A stretch of 64,000 bases of DNA, from contig NC_086375.1 in assembly GCF_036588685.1 (NCBI RefSeq), positions 39,330,566-39,394,565 of the forward strand, read 5' to 3'. Position 1 is the stretch's first letter; the number at the start of each line of letters is the position of its first letter. This document shows, piece by piece, positions 36,301-45,996 of the stretch. Source of the DNA: Mytilus trossulus (taxonomy: Eukaryota; Mollusca; Bivalvia; Mytilida; Mytilidae). Below the pieces are notes generated by a model, which worked only from the letters and a program-made list of their open reading frames with translations, was not told where the DNA came from and ran no database searches. The position numbers and the translations under genes were made by a program.

Positions 36301-39300
36301 CATCTTTTTTTAATTTGCGTATTTTGACTAATAGAAATTCATTAGGATATAATTGTTTTCTGATATATTCATGCAAGTTAAGTCGGAAGTGACGTCACAT
36401 AGGCATTTGGTAATACAGATTTGAAAAATTATTCGTCAAGACTCCAAATACAAAATTGAAATATCTGATATTATCGAAATATTGTTAAGACAATTCCTTC
36501 ATTATGTATTTTAATGTATATTGCAGATCTAGATTTTGAGTATAGCGATCGGTAATTCGTTGCTTTTATAAATCTTCTGTTTGCTTTATTTCCAGGATGT
36601 AGATATAGTGGCTGCTCCTTTGACAATACAAACAGATAGGGAACAAGTTATAGATTTTACATATCCATATTTTTATGAACCATCCGTTATCCTAATGAAA
36701 AAACCTGACCCGAACTTAACCAAATGGAGAACACTGATAGATCCATTCAGTACTACTGTCTTGCTATGTATATTTGTTTCCTTGCCAATTTCATCTCTCT
36801 TCCTATTCTTCTTCGAAAAGTACAATCCATACTATAAAAAAGTAGAGGACAGAAGTAAAATAACAGGATTGCATCATTTTTCAGACTCTTTTTGGTATAT
36901 GTATGGTGCTTTATTGACACAAGGTAACTAATGATGTCAGTTATAGCGATTCACTTGTAAACCACATTAATATTTGTGAATGAGCCTTTCAGCTGTTATG
37001 AATCGCGAGCCACTTATCAGTCTTAAGGAGACGAAACGCAATTAAAAACCTAATATCTGAAACGAGTTGTAAACACCGGGTTGTTGGATAGAGTTCGTAT
37101 TATAAATGTTTTGGTAATGTATAAAGTGTTAAATTTCAGACATGATCTCAAATCTTAAGTAACCAGAATAGTAATTTGATCTGTTTTTACCGATTTTTCG
37201 GTATCACCGTTTGTAATATTTTGATCGAGAAAATTTTTACATGATTGGTGTTCAATGCATATCATGAAAAACTTGTCCTATCCAAGCATTCGTCAGGCCC
37301 AAGTTCACTCTGTTTTAAGTTTTTTCAATTTCCTCAGGTTTTTCATTTATCTTGATCTGTGCTTACTTATTTATAAAATTGAACATCGGTTATCTACTGT
37401 TGCTCCTAATTGTTTACGTAACAATCATTATTCGTGGATAATTCAGAAAAAGATGTAGGATTTAATTATGCACGGAAAGGCACAGCAAAACAACCCGATG
37501 ATAAATTAAAATGTTAAGAAAACTTAGATTTCAACTCCCTTCAGGCAATAATGACCATAGATGGAATTCACTATTAATTGAAGGTTTATCTTTTGGTCAT
37601 AAAGCTTTTAATGTGATTTAGCATTGTGAATCTTCCGTTTCTTTTTCATCTACCCGTTTCTTTATTTTTTTCTACACAAAATTAGATTATACAGGGAAAC
37701 GTTACTACATGTGTATAAGGTAATATGGATTGTATATTGATAGGTGGTGCACACATGGCAGATTCTTCATCAGGTCGTACTCTTTTAAGCTTCTGGTGGA
37801 TATTCTGTATAATTATGATGGCTACCTACAGTGGTAATCTAATTGCCTTTCTGACAGTGACAAAAGACAAACTACCTTTCACAGATCTTTCAGGACTTGT
37901 TGCACAGGATAAATATAAATGGGGAATACAAGGAGGAGCAATTTTTGAACAAATTTTCAAGGTAAATTGACAACTGTGGTTTTGTTTTGTCTTAAGGATG
38001 TACACCTCTGAGAAGTCAAAAAATTCTAGAATTAAACTTTTTTTCTAAACCTGTTTTTTTGGTTTATATGACTGTAAAAAAAATATTGATGAAGAAAAAT
38101 CATATGTTGGTGCACTTCTTAAACAAAGATGGACAACGAAATAAATGGCTGTACACACGTTATTTATTTATATATAACGTTGATTTTAGAGAAATTGTTT
38201 TAGAATAAGTATTCAAACAAATAGTCCAGACAATATTGAATGTTGTGGTTTAAAATAATGCATAAGTTACACAACCTCAAAAACTGTATTGAATTAACGT
38301 AATATTATACAAGAAAAGTAAACCACACAAGTTCCAATAAATATAGCCACTACTGTAATTGCCATCTTTAAAATGTAATCAGAAAAACAAAATAATTTGC
38401 CAAAAAAAAGACTTGATATTTAACTAAATATCCTGTATATCTGGACGGACAGTAAAGGTTCAATTTTGACTATATTTTATTTTAATACTTAAATTAAGGA
38501 AACTTTTAAAATGTTCTAATTTCCATTTATTTCACAGACATCGGAAATACCAGAGTATAAAAAAATATGGAGCGGAATTGTAGAGTATAATACATCTGAT
38601 ACAAGGGTCCTGAGTTATATAGGTGATGAACATATAGGCAAAGTACTGGAAGGAAATTATGCGTTTATTGTAGACAAAACGTTCTTTGATATGACCATGA
38701 TAGATAACTGTGAACTAGCCATGACATTAGCTGAAGTACTTCAATTACAGTACGCAATGGCACTACCAAATAATTCACCATTCACCAAGATTTTTACTGA
38801 CGAGTAAGTATTTTGATAACACAATCTGTCAATAATGCATTGGAGAATTCAGAAACAATCAGGGACTTAGACTTTAGCCAAAGTCGGACATGGTTTACAA
38901 CTAGCTATTCATTAAGTCACAAGAAATAATCAAACAACAAAAGCGTGATACGTTTTTTTTTATTTCTTAGATTCGTGATTACTTAAATAGTATGTATTGT
39001 ATCTGTTGTATATGTTTTGGTATTATAAACAATCTAGTATAATATATTTCTTTTTTTAAAACTGAAACACTACTTGAAACTCATGATAAAAAAAGCTTTA
39101 GGACTGTTAGATATTTAGAATGCATTTTATTTTGGGAATCTGAAGTGAAAAATGTTTACCAAAACGATCAATACACGTTCAAAAGAGTACTTTCTGTAAA
39201 TAGTATCAAGGTGTCCTTAATATATTTAAAGTGTTTTGTCTTGTTCTGTTTTTAGAATAATTTCAATACATGAAAGTGGACTGCTTCAGATATGGAGGTT

Positions 39301-39556
39301 GAGACATTGGCCAAAACCTGGAAATTGCAAAGAATCTCTTCTAAAAGAGTCTAATGCAATAACGCTTATAGATGTTCAAAGTGCGTTTTATTTGATAGGA
39401 ATTGGCATCTTTGTGGCTTCGTGCTCCTTGTGCATGGAGTTTTTGAAACATAAATACTGTAAATGGAGAGAAAAAAATGTAAAAGGAAACGAAAAACCTC
39501 AAATGATTAGACATATCAGCACAACACCGAAATTAAATGCACTTGTGTCATACTAA
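25547..39556 (+). CDS. GluD-like ionotropic glutamate receptor, gene B
   Basis: Tandem paralogue of gene A. Exons: 25547-25709, 26718-26908, 28560-28745, 29260-29361, 31423-31611, 31846-31940, 35887-35977, 36596-36923, 37744-37961, 38538-38803, 39256-39556 (TAA). 709 codons from the ATG at 25547. The last nine exons have exactly the lengths of gene A's, with the same phases. The architecture is that of a full iGluR subunit, but the signal peptide and roughly the first 100-150 residues of the amino-terminal domain are not found, so the ATG at 25547 is probably an internal Met and not the true start. An in-frame TGA sits at 25529-25531. Pore (ALLTQGG), gate (TYSGNLIAF) and S2 Asp (YAFIVDKT) agree with gene A. 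Either it has undetected 5' exons or it is 5'-damaged. A possible AATAAA lies at 40397. Confidence 0.88.
25895..26015 (-). repeat. Interspersed repeat fragment
   Basis: 'ggacaacaactgtccc', 'aaatggcaaaatcaaatg' and 'acacatcaaaggaatgg' match, in reverse, the family at 32740-33095. Intron of gene B. Confidence 0.6.
26245..26465 (-). repeat. Interspersed repeat (family of 6345-6615)
   Basis: 'gacgagaaaactaacggcc', 'atgtaacacataaacaaacg' and 'gtggcggggttaaacagcgg' are shared with 23125-23560. Confidence 0.75.
26718..26908 (+). CDS. Gene B exon: amino-terminal domain
   Basis: 191 bp after tttacag. Encodes EHEAMLLYQGLSDVGIFADV…CLRYLEK and joins in phase with the exons on both sides. It resembles the delta-receptor 'FLDKVSQQGMDVALQKV' region. 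Confidence 0.8.
27395..27560 (-). repeat. Interspersed repeat, inverse of 18080-18345
   Basis: 'caaatccgggttacaaac', 'gagggaaacacatc' and 'caacaaacaaacgacaat' are the reverse complement of the block around 18130-18270. Confidence 0.65.
28560..28745 (+). CDS. Gene B exon: amino-terminal domain
   Basis: 186 bp, PFDYGRKNMV…YQQNEL. It has no long ORF from an ATG but is unmistakable by identity to gene A 686-871. Confidence 0.88.
29260..29361 (+). CDS. Gene B exon: amino-terminal domain, helical segment
   Basis: 102 bp, NLEDSVRKVF…TEAAIEELYD, between tgtag and gtaagt. Counterpart of gene A 2119-2220. Confidence 0.87.
30690..31035 (+). repeat. Interspersed repeat (family of 291-620)
   Basis: 'cagtagttgtcgtttgttga', 'aagtgtttctcgt', 'cacttgtcattttttgggct' and 'ataaattgtgacttg'. 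Intron of gene B. Confidence 0.75.
31090..31290 (+). repeat. Mussel repeat with intact hammerhead-like core (plus strand)
   Basis: 'ttggatcctcaatgctcttc', then 'gagcgtcactgatgagtc', 'gacgaaacgcgcg' and 'tgtacctttgataact'. Plus-strand copy of the 24432-24620 family, 130 bp upstream of a gene B exon. Confidence 0.85.
31217..31255 (+). ncRNA. Hammerhead-ribozyme-like core, variant 1
   Basis: CTGATGA, stem II GTC/GAC with a 7-nt loop, GAAA, stem III ACGC/GCGT, then A. Same as 24471-24509 on the other strand. Stem I is not obvious. Confidence 0.4.
31423..31611 (+). CDS. Gene B exon: end of amino-terminal domain and linker to S1
   Basis: 189 bp, MDSDDLNDCAWLP…GYTQLTG…NNRKFIVSLLP. Same phase and length as gene A 5639-5827. 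The initial ATG is internal. Confidence 0.9.
31846..31940 (+). CDS. Gene B exon: S1 lobe
   Basis: 95 bp, WKPFIV…YTGFSIDLLQELAHELNFT. Phase 2 end (AC|G), as in gene A. Confidence 0.88.
32330..32690 (+). repeat. Interspersed repeat (retroelement 3' remnant)
   Basis: Shares 'aattgacgaaccaggggtat'-type, 'acacgatggtcttgaa', 'tttatcatctaaataacg' and 'gacgtgactcggt' blocks with 44270-44610, same order and strand. Degenerate, no intact ORF. Confidence 0.65.
32740..33095 (+). repeat. Interspersed repeat
   Basis: 'ttattacacaatgctaattc', (TA)n at 32815-32831, 'ctataaaaccatgtttattc', 'gccaagttaggaatataac' and 'gagcttttgattttgcc'. Related copies at 7188, 17880, 49600 and 59380/60437. Confidence 0.75.
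33315..34300. mobile_element. Non-coding element with ~168-bp internal tandem repeats
   Basis: 'tatcgacggg' starts at 33361, 33529, 33698, 33867 and 34036, with a degenerate unit at 34205: period 168-169 bp. Near the ends lie ATACCCCACG (about 33323) and CGTGGGGTAT (about 34282), an inverted pair. No real coding capacity; the 60-100 residue ORFs are the repeat read through. Layout resembles the pearl/CvA class of bivalve elements (Helitron-related), which is inference. Confidence 0.75.
35030..35390 (+). mobile_element. Reverse-transcriptase C-terminal remnant and 3' tail
   Basis: One frame reads LKSSLLKFYGRHQ, stop, LVDRYGITVSQM, which fits the C-terminus of a bivalve retroelement RT I recognise (probably Penelope-like). 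The tail 'acgggtaccacatgtggagc', 'cacccctagtttttggtgg' follows; copies of this tail at 41060, 44640, 53970 and 57900. Dead: in-frame stop and truncated. Confidence 0.7.
35390..35745 (+). repeat. Interspersed repeat (arm of 1141-1608 plus 1625-1830 tail)
   Basis: 'gtttaaccccgccgcaattt', 'gcctgtcccaagtcagga', 'agggccagctgaaggac'-like block and 'gtcgggttgttgtagctttg'. Directly upstream of the gene B exon at 35887. Confidence 0.7.
35887..35977 (+). CDS. Gene B exon: S1 lobe
   Basis: 91 bp, YEITSPPDGQWG…SWTGLVGQLQQR, donor gtgagt. Confidence 0.9.
36596..36923 (+). CDS. Gene B exon: S1 end, M1 and pore loop
   Basis: 328 bp, DVDIVAAPLTIQTDRE…FWYMYGALLTQG. About 91% identical to gene A by eye; Thr again occupies the Q/R position. 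Confidence 0.93.
37744..37961 (+). CDS. Gene B exon: M3 gate and start of S2
   Basis: 218 bp, GGAHMADSSSGRTLL…TYSGNLIAFLTV…WGIQGGAIFEQ. Acceptor ttgatag, donor gtaaat. Confidence 0.93.
38538..38803 (+). CDS. Gene B exon: S2 lobe
   Basis: 266 bp. YAFIVDKTFFDM carries the ligand Asp; the disulfide Cys is in IDNCELA. It is the most diverged of the shared exons against gene A (about 28 of 88 residues differ by eye). Confidence 0.92.
39256..39556 (+). CDS. Gene B last exon: S2 end, M4 and C-terminus
   Basis: 301 bp including TAA. Second disulfide Cys in PGNCKE, M4 FYLIGIGIFVASCSLCMEFL, basic tail ending LVSY. Confidence 0.93.
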
Positions 39557-40393
39557 AATGTATGAAATAAGAATTTCAGATCGGAATGATTAATCGAAAT
39601 CATTACTTTGACCTGGTTTATGGCGGTATTTGTTGTTGCGTGGAGTATGTTTCTTTTCTTATTTTGTTGACGTCAATCGTTGTTTACTAAGATATACATT
39701 TTCATTTATACAAAGAGAAATATTAAAAGAATACAACAATCGTATGAAAGTATATGGTCAACTATTCATATATGTTAGTATGCCATAGATGGTATATAAC
39801 ACTAACTATTTACAACAGTTTCCTGAAATGAAAATATATGTAAATCGTTGCATGTTCTATTTCAGTCTACTTTGAACGATTTTCATATTCGATGAAAATA
39901 AGAAGATCTGTTATGAGTATCAATGTGACAACTCTTCATCCAAATCGAGTATTGGGAAACTGACTTGAAAATTGTGATTGTTTAAGTTTAAACATCTTAT
40001 TTTCACTTTTATCATATCGATTCGTTACTATGCTTCATAACTTTTAAATTAATCTTGAATTATTCTCTCTGGCGATCCACTTATCATAAGCTATTAAAAC
40101 ATTGAACAAGCCCATGTATTTTGCAAAAAAGGTGTTTTGTCAACTAAATTATTACAACATTATAAAAAGGCAATTGTAAGTAAGGAGAAAACGTGTCTAA
40201 TTTTAGTTCATATTGATAAATTTTGTTTAAAATTGTTAACATGAAAATATTAGTCAAAGAATATTGATCTTTGCAGTGTTTTATTAAGATGTCAATGAAA
40301 ATATTTACGATAAAAGTGTGTGTTCAGTAGTTGTTATCATTAGTGAATTTACCGAAAAGGAAGCAATTTAAAACCAATATGTCGATTTTAACG

Positions 40394-40885
40394 TTAAATA
40401 AATGTATATCGATAAACGTTTCGCACGATGATTCTACAACACGACGTTACACCATAAAAATGTTTTCTGAAATTTTGACTTCGATTAATTAGATTTGTAA
40501 TTTTCATTCGTTTTATATGTATTGTTGGTTGATTCTGTCTATGATATTTTTCTGATGTCTTTTTACCGTGAATTACCTCAAGTTTTGAAGATGTACATCT
40601 TTTAATGTAGTAGTCATCTCCTGGATCGTATCTAAAAACGTGTAACATAATGCCGGGTTGTATCAATTCAATAAAATATTTTTCGTCGTTGTTTGCTATT
40701 GGTCCTTCAGTTACCCCCGTTTTATGTACAAGTTGATATTGTCGAAAATGGTCGACCTCGCTAGTATAGGGATTAGTTTTAGTATGATAGTTATAACATG
40801 GGTAGCAAGACAAGTCGCAAACTAAAACATTTCGAAGACTTTTACTTTTAATTTGATGAATGCATCTTATTGCATTTATTTCCAC
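40394..40885 (-). CDS. Unrecognised ORF, possible exon of an uncharacterised gene
   Basis: 163-codon ORF, more codon-like and less AT-rich than its surroundings. It contains a Cys cluster (CDLSCYPCYNYHTKTNP) and a stretch with many acidic and aromatic residues (YFIELIQPGIMLHVFRYDPG). A possible splice donor (CTTGAG|gtaatt) falls at about 40574, so the coding part may be 40575-40885 only. I do not recognise a family. It is adjacent to, and divergent from, the retroelement insertion whose target duplication overlaps its 5' end. It may be a real exon, a gene relic or chance. Confidence 0.3.
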   Translation of the reverse strand: MEINAIRCIHQIKSKSLRNVLVCDLSCYPCYNYHTKTNPYTSEVDHFRQYQLVHKTGVTEGPIANNDEKYFIELIQPGIMLHVFRYDPGDDYYIKRCTSSKLEVIHGKKTSEKYHRQNQPTIHIKRMKITNLINRSQNFRKHFYGVTSCCRIIVRNVYRYTFI

Positions 40886-41465
40886 AACTTAACGATCGCA
40901 TCTATCCCATCGAATTGGAGATAAAGGATACTACAGATACAGTTAAGTCGGCTTCATACCTTGACTTACATCTAGAAATTGACAATGAGGGTCGGTTGAA
41001 GACAAAACTTCTCGACAAAAGAGATGATTTCAGCTTTCTTTGGTTGACCGTTATGGAATAACCGTTTCACAAATGATATCGGATATGTTCCTTACGTCGT
41101 AACTACAATCCCCTTCCCTTTCATGAATTTGACCTACCGAATTAGACTATTTACCGAATTTGTAATCACATAAGCAACACGACGGGTGCCGCATGTGGAG
41201 CAGGATCTGCTTACCCTTCCGGAGCACCTGAGATCACCCCTAGTTTTTGGTGGGGTTTGTGTTGTTTATTCTTTAGTTTTCTATGTTGTGTCATGTGTGC
41301 TATTGTTTTTCTGTTTGTCTTTTTCATTTTTAGCCATGGCGTTGTCAATTTGTTTTAGATTTACGAGTTTGACTGTCCCTTTGGTATCTTTCGTCCCTCT
41401 TTTACTTAAGGGACGACTTTAAATTATCTATTTATCTATTATGTGACATTTCCACAACTTAACGA
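40878..41465 (+). mobile_element. 5'-truncated, internally deleted retroelement with 18-bp target duplication
   Basis: Insert 40896-41447 is flanked by identical copies of ATTTCCACAACTTAACGA (40878-40895 and 41448-41465). It begins inside the RT coding region (RIYPIELEIKDTTD…YLDLHLEIDNEGRLK…DKRDDF), then jumps to the C-terminal WLTVME frame remnant of LVDRYGI, showing an internal deletion of the thumb region. The 3' tail has the 'cacccctagtttttggtgg' block and ends with TTTATCTATT-type repeats. RT type probably Penelope-like; not certain. Confidence 0.75.
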
Positions 41466-43867
41466 ACAATGCACATAAAATTTACATATAGACGACTGTC
41501 TTGGTGTTTCGAAATTGTCTTTGCGACTAACCTCATTAATGCGACTGCTGCCGATAGAAAATATCAAAGGCCTGGCAAGACTGACAACTCCTTTAAATGA
41601 ATATTCATTCAGAAAATATCTATTCGACCACTTTCCACTGTGTATGTAAAACTATTCATTTTTCAGACAAACCAAAATCAGTTTCCAAATTCACAACAGT
41701 AAATTGACCTCATAAATAATATGCTTGAACGCCGTAAACTTTCTTCGAAATTGCCTTAACTTGAGGAACTTCGTGAAACGCTAAGTAGTACCAACAAACA
41801 CTTACCACAATAAAAACTAATTCAGTATATGTTTTCACTTATGTTCTTATAGCTCTTGGTCATATGCTTAGTAATAATTAGTATATTTTAGGATTAAAAC
41901 ATCAAGGTTTCGTGAAGTGAACGGATGTTTAACGTTACATTTTTGAACAACTGCTTTAATTCTTATGAAAATTGACCATGTTTCTTATTCTGTGATCTTC
42001 CTGCTACTACGCTTTGTTTGGTTATATTGAAGCGTTTCTGCGTATTAATGTATCTCTAACTTTCAAATGATAAGTTGTGAGCATTCACGTTGAAGATGAA
42101 GCCATAGAATCGCTTCTGACGCACATGATTTATCAAAATGCTTTATTAATTTTTGCACACTCATGTGTTGTATTATTATCAGATACAATCATTGTTAATA
42201 TAAATAGTAAGCGACCATTTTATGATAAAAATTATTAATACACCCTTGCACCTACTTCGATAAGTTTTATCTCATCACAAGAAATTTATTAAATCTTAAA
42301 AAAGCAACATTTTATAGTTGAACGTAAAAAGGTGTAAAATTTGCACTCAGAATGATTCTGGTAAGTTGTATATCTATTTAAGGAAATTATTGCGGTTACA
42401 AAATAGTATGACTTAAGTCAAGATTTTGCTTAGAAACCTTGAGTTTAGAATTTCCTCGGAGTTCTGTGTATTTCTACCTATAAAACATGTAAGAGGTCTT
42501 TTGGTTTCCAGAATAATACTCGAAGTGTGATAAAAAGATTCAAACGGAAATTTTCTGCTTGCCAAAAATATTGTACATTTCTCTAATATGGTTTCTAGAC
42601 AAGTTTTTTTTAATCCTATGAGGATCGCATGCATTTCTTTAACAAATTGGGAATGGAAATGGTAGTCTTGATCTAGAATTGTTCTTTCAACACTGTTTAA
42701 TGCAAACTCGGTTGAGATACGTTTAATAGCATTATATTGATAAACTAAAAAACATATGCGGTGAACTTTGTGTTACAGCTAATTCACATATCATGTGTTA
42801 GGGTGACATTTAATGTTCATAAATATTTCGTTTTGTTTACCTACTTATTCTAGATGTGATCTCTGTTTCATCTCATAGAGACACAAATTGGAATAGCGGA
42901 CACATCGAAATCTAAGAAAGACGTAAACTGTTGGAGGGGTGGTACTTTTTTTTATTATAAGTTTTAACTCTTATAAGTTCAAGGCATATACATGTTAAAA
43001 ATATACCGTACATCCCTATGTTTTGAAATTTGCAAAAACATAGAAGCCGTTGTTAAGATTTTCATGGTAAAAGTGCCACCACAGTTTTAGTCGTTAAAAG
43101 GGTTTCGATAACCGATTTCATTGTCATTATCGACATTATAAATTTTGCTTTACCCGAGATCTTATTTTTTCAAACTGTCAATTACGTCTTCAAATCCTTT
43201 GCATGTGTACTGGTTGATATCTAATAATAGACAGATGATGTATTTTTTAATTGTAATTGTCTTTGAACTAGCTTTTTATTATTCGTTACTGTAAATACTC
43301 TCAGATATGTACCTGTCTCCTAATTCTTTTTTTTATTAGCTGTGCTTTTGTTACATTTAATTTTTTATTCAAACACTGTATATAATGAGTGTATAATGCA
43401 ACTAATCAAAGATTTCAAGATGGAAGGTAAAATAGAAAAAGAGACTCATTATTTAAACAAATTGTGAGTAAGCCATCATAATGTTATTTTTGAATGGTTT
43501 ATATTCATATAACGTTCGTTGAAATATTGTTGCGTTTTAGAATATGTTTTATGAGCTAAAAGTGGTTTTCTGATAGAAAGCAGTCTATGCGCTCTTTTAT
43601 ATATATATAAGTTTGATATCGTGCATCCTTACACTCCATCGTAGACGACTTGTTTATGATAACGAAAACTAAACTAAACACACTCGTGCACTATGGATTA
43701 CAGATTTGTTATGATACATCTTATTACAAAACAATACTCACTCTTCCATCAAATTTATATTGACTACTATCTTAATGATCAAAGTACATACTTCTATTTA
43801 TCTTCTAATAACTGTTCATGTGTTGCATATTAGCAGATAAAATTTAGTTTAGATTTAATTAAAAAAA

Positions 43868-43990
43868 AAGATTGGGTATCATTCTCAATTAGACAACTCT
43901 TCATAAGAGAACAAATGACACAGATATTAACATCTATAGGTCTTTGTACGGCCTTCAACAATGAGCAAAGCCCATACCGCATAGTTAAGT
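43868..43990 (-). repeat. Interspersed repeat (family of 6345-6615), partial
   Basis: 'tgggtatcattctcaattag', 'gtacggccttcaacaatgag' and 'caaagcccataccgcatagt'. Confidence 0.75.
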
Positions 43991-44269
43991 GCGACATCAA
44001 AGACATGAACATAAACCATAATAAAATAGAAAGTACAACTTGTTTGATTGACACGGATCTTTTTCCAGCATGACACATTTTGATTTTAAGAAAGCTTATC
44101 AATTCTATTTTAAGTTTTTTCTCGACTTTTTGTTTATATTCAATTTCCATTAAATTTAAGGAAAAATTCCTTATACTTTGAGTAAGTCAGACGTAATGAA
44201 CAATACGATAATTTTGATGTTGAATTTACTCGTTCTGGACACAAAGGGAACTTTATTTATCAAGAGCTT

Positions 44270-44610
44270 CCAGCTGATACTCAGACTTTGTAACATCACC
44301 AGTGTTTTGGCAGAAATATGTAAAACCAAGGGTATATCAAAAAACGCTTCGTCTTTTTTTCTAAAAAAAACCGAAGTGCATCGACAAGACAAAGACTTCT
44401 TGGTAAATATTCCGTTTCTACTTTTTCAAAAAATACACGGTGGTCTTGAACTAGATTCTAGGGACCGTTGTTGTTTATCAGCTTAATAACGTGTTAAAGT
44501 ATTCTTATTGTTTTTACTGGGTACATTGTTTTGGCAATATCCATATGACGTGACTCGGCACCTATACATTCCGTCATTGTGTTGTGTGGATTGTTGCTAT
44601 ATATCTTGTT
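44270..44610 (+). repeat. Interspersed repeat (family of 32330-32690)
   Basis: 'atacacggtggtcttgaact', 'ttgtttatcagcttaataac' and 'atatgacgtgactcggcacc' match 32330-32690. The 102-residue ORF over it is not a gene. Confidence 0.65.
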
Positions 44611-44639
44611 TTTATAGTGATTAAGATAATATAACAATT

Positions 44640-44905
44640 ACCGAATAGACTATATTTATAGAATTTGTAATAACATAGGCAACATGACGGGTTCCACATG
44701 TGAATCAGACTCTGTTTTCACTTCTGGAGAACCTGAAATCACCCCCAATATTTGGTGGGGTTCGTGTTGCATTGTATTTAGTTTTCTATGTCTGGTGACC
44801 TATTAACTGTCCGTTTGTCTTTTAATTGTTAGCAATGGAGATGTCAGTTTATTTTCAATTTATGAGTTTGACTGCTACCTTTTGTATCTTTTGTCCCGCT
44901 TTTAA
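44640..44905 (+). repeat. Retroelement 3' tail
   Basis: 'gcaacatgacgggttccaca', 'gaacctgaaatcaccccc' and 'aatttatgagtttgactg' match the tail at 35280-35390 and 41170-41400. Confidence 0.75.
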
Positions 44906-45504
44906 GACTGATGTACCCCATATCTCATCACTGGAGAATTGTGATGGTGTATGACCTAATTTCAACATGAGTATAAATATTAATACACAAATTAGCACGA
45001 ACAATCGTATAATGATCATTGGTTTAGTGTGCTTGATTTCATGTTTTTTTTTATTTCAACTGCATGTGTATCTAAAGTGTCATTTTTACATTAATTAAAG
45101 ATATTTATTTGGGTTTTTTTATCGAAAAAGTCAACAAAATCATTGTTTTCGGAGTTTTCCACTTTTTTCCACCACTTTTAACACTTTAGAACATGCTAAG
45201 GTTGATTTTGACAAAAAAGTTACCAGAATTGACTTGTAATAGCGACAAAGTATCACAAAATGACAATTTCATACATTTTTGAAAAACAACAAAATCTATT
45301 GTTTTTTTTGTAATAAATCATAGCTTATGATACTTTAAAAGCTTAAACTTTAAATAGTCAAATAAATCAATAATCCATGTACATATTCTAATATAATTAC
45401 GTTTAACTGATTTGTTCGTGAACTTCATTATTGACTGAACGTCACTTGCGTCATAATGCATGTGGGACAACGGGATTATAATTTCATTTTTATTTCATGA
45501 TTGA

Positions 45505-45840
45505 CTAAAACTGATGACCAAGCTATTCTATAGCTATATGCCCCTGCGGGCAGCAAATGGATGTACGGTTTTTACTATGTCCGTCCGTCCTTATGTACGT
45601 TTCATATTCTATAACTTTAGTTTGTTTCAACCAAACGCTATAAAATGTATACTTACTACCACCAACCATATATCAAAATTGAATTTGGGTGGCAGCACTT
45701 TTGCCTTTTTTTTTTTATTAATGTCCCTTTAAATGGATCGGTTAAAAAAGTGCGACATTTGCAATATATTGTTCAGAAGGTTGTATCTGTTTTCAAACGA
45801 CACAATCGTTCACTGTTCAAACTGAACAAGTATGTAAAAT
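45505..45840 (+). repeat. Interspersed repeat ('gcccctgcgggcagcaaatg')
   Basis: Begins with an imperfect palindrome around 'gcccctgcgggc' and continues with 'gtccgtccgtcc', as in other mussel repeats. ORFs across it look fortuitous. Lies 150 bp before the membrane-protein exon. Confidence 0.5.
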
Positions 45841-45996
45841 AAAGCAAATTTAGTGTTTAATGAAAGTTGGTGAACGCAGTCTAAATCTTTAATTTTTGAC
45901 CTTTTAGGTGCAAAGCAAATTAGCAAGGATTGTCTTTCAAACTTAATTTGATATGTTTAATATTACGTTTGCAACAGCTATTCATTTTTGTTATAG

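Larger units (their letters stand above)
39557..45996. other. Region between gene B and the membrane-protein gene
   Basis: Holds the gene B 3' UTR, an unrecognised ORF (40394-40885, minus), a truncated retroelement insertion (40896-41447), repeat remnants at 43868, 44270, 44640 and 45505, and otherwise AT-rich sequence in which I see nothing (41470-43860 and 44920-45500). Confidence 0.6.
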
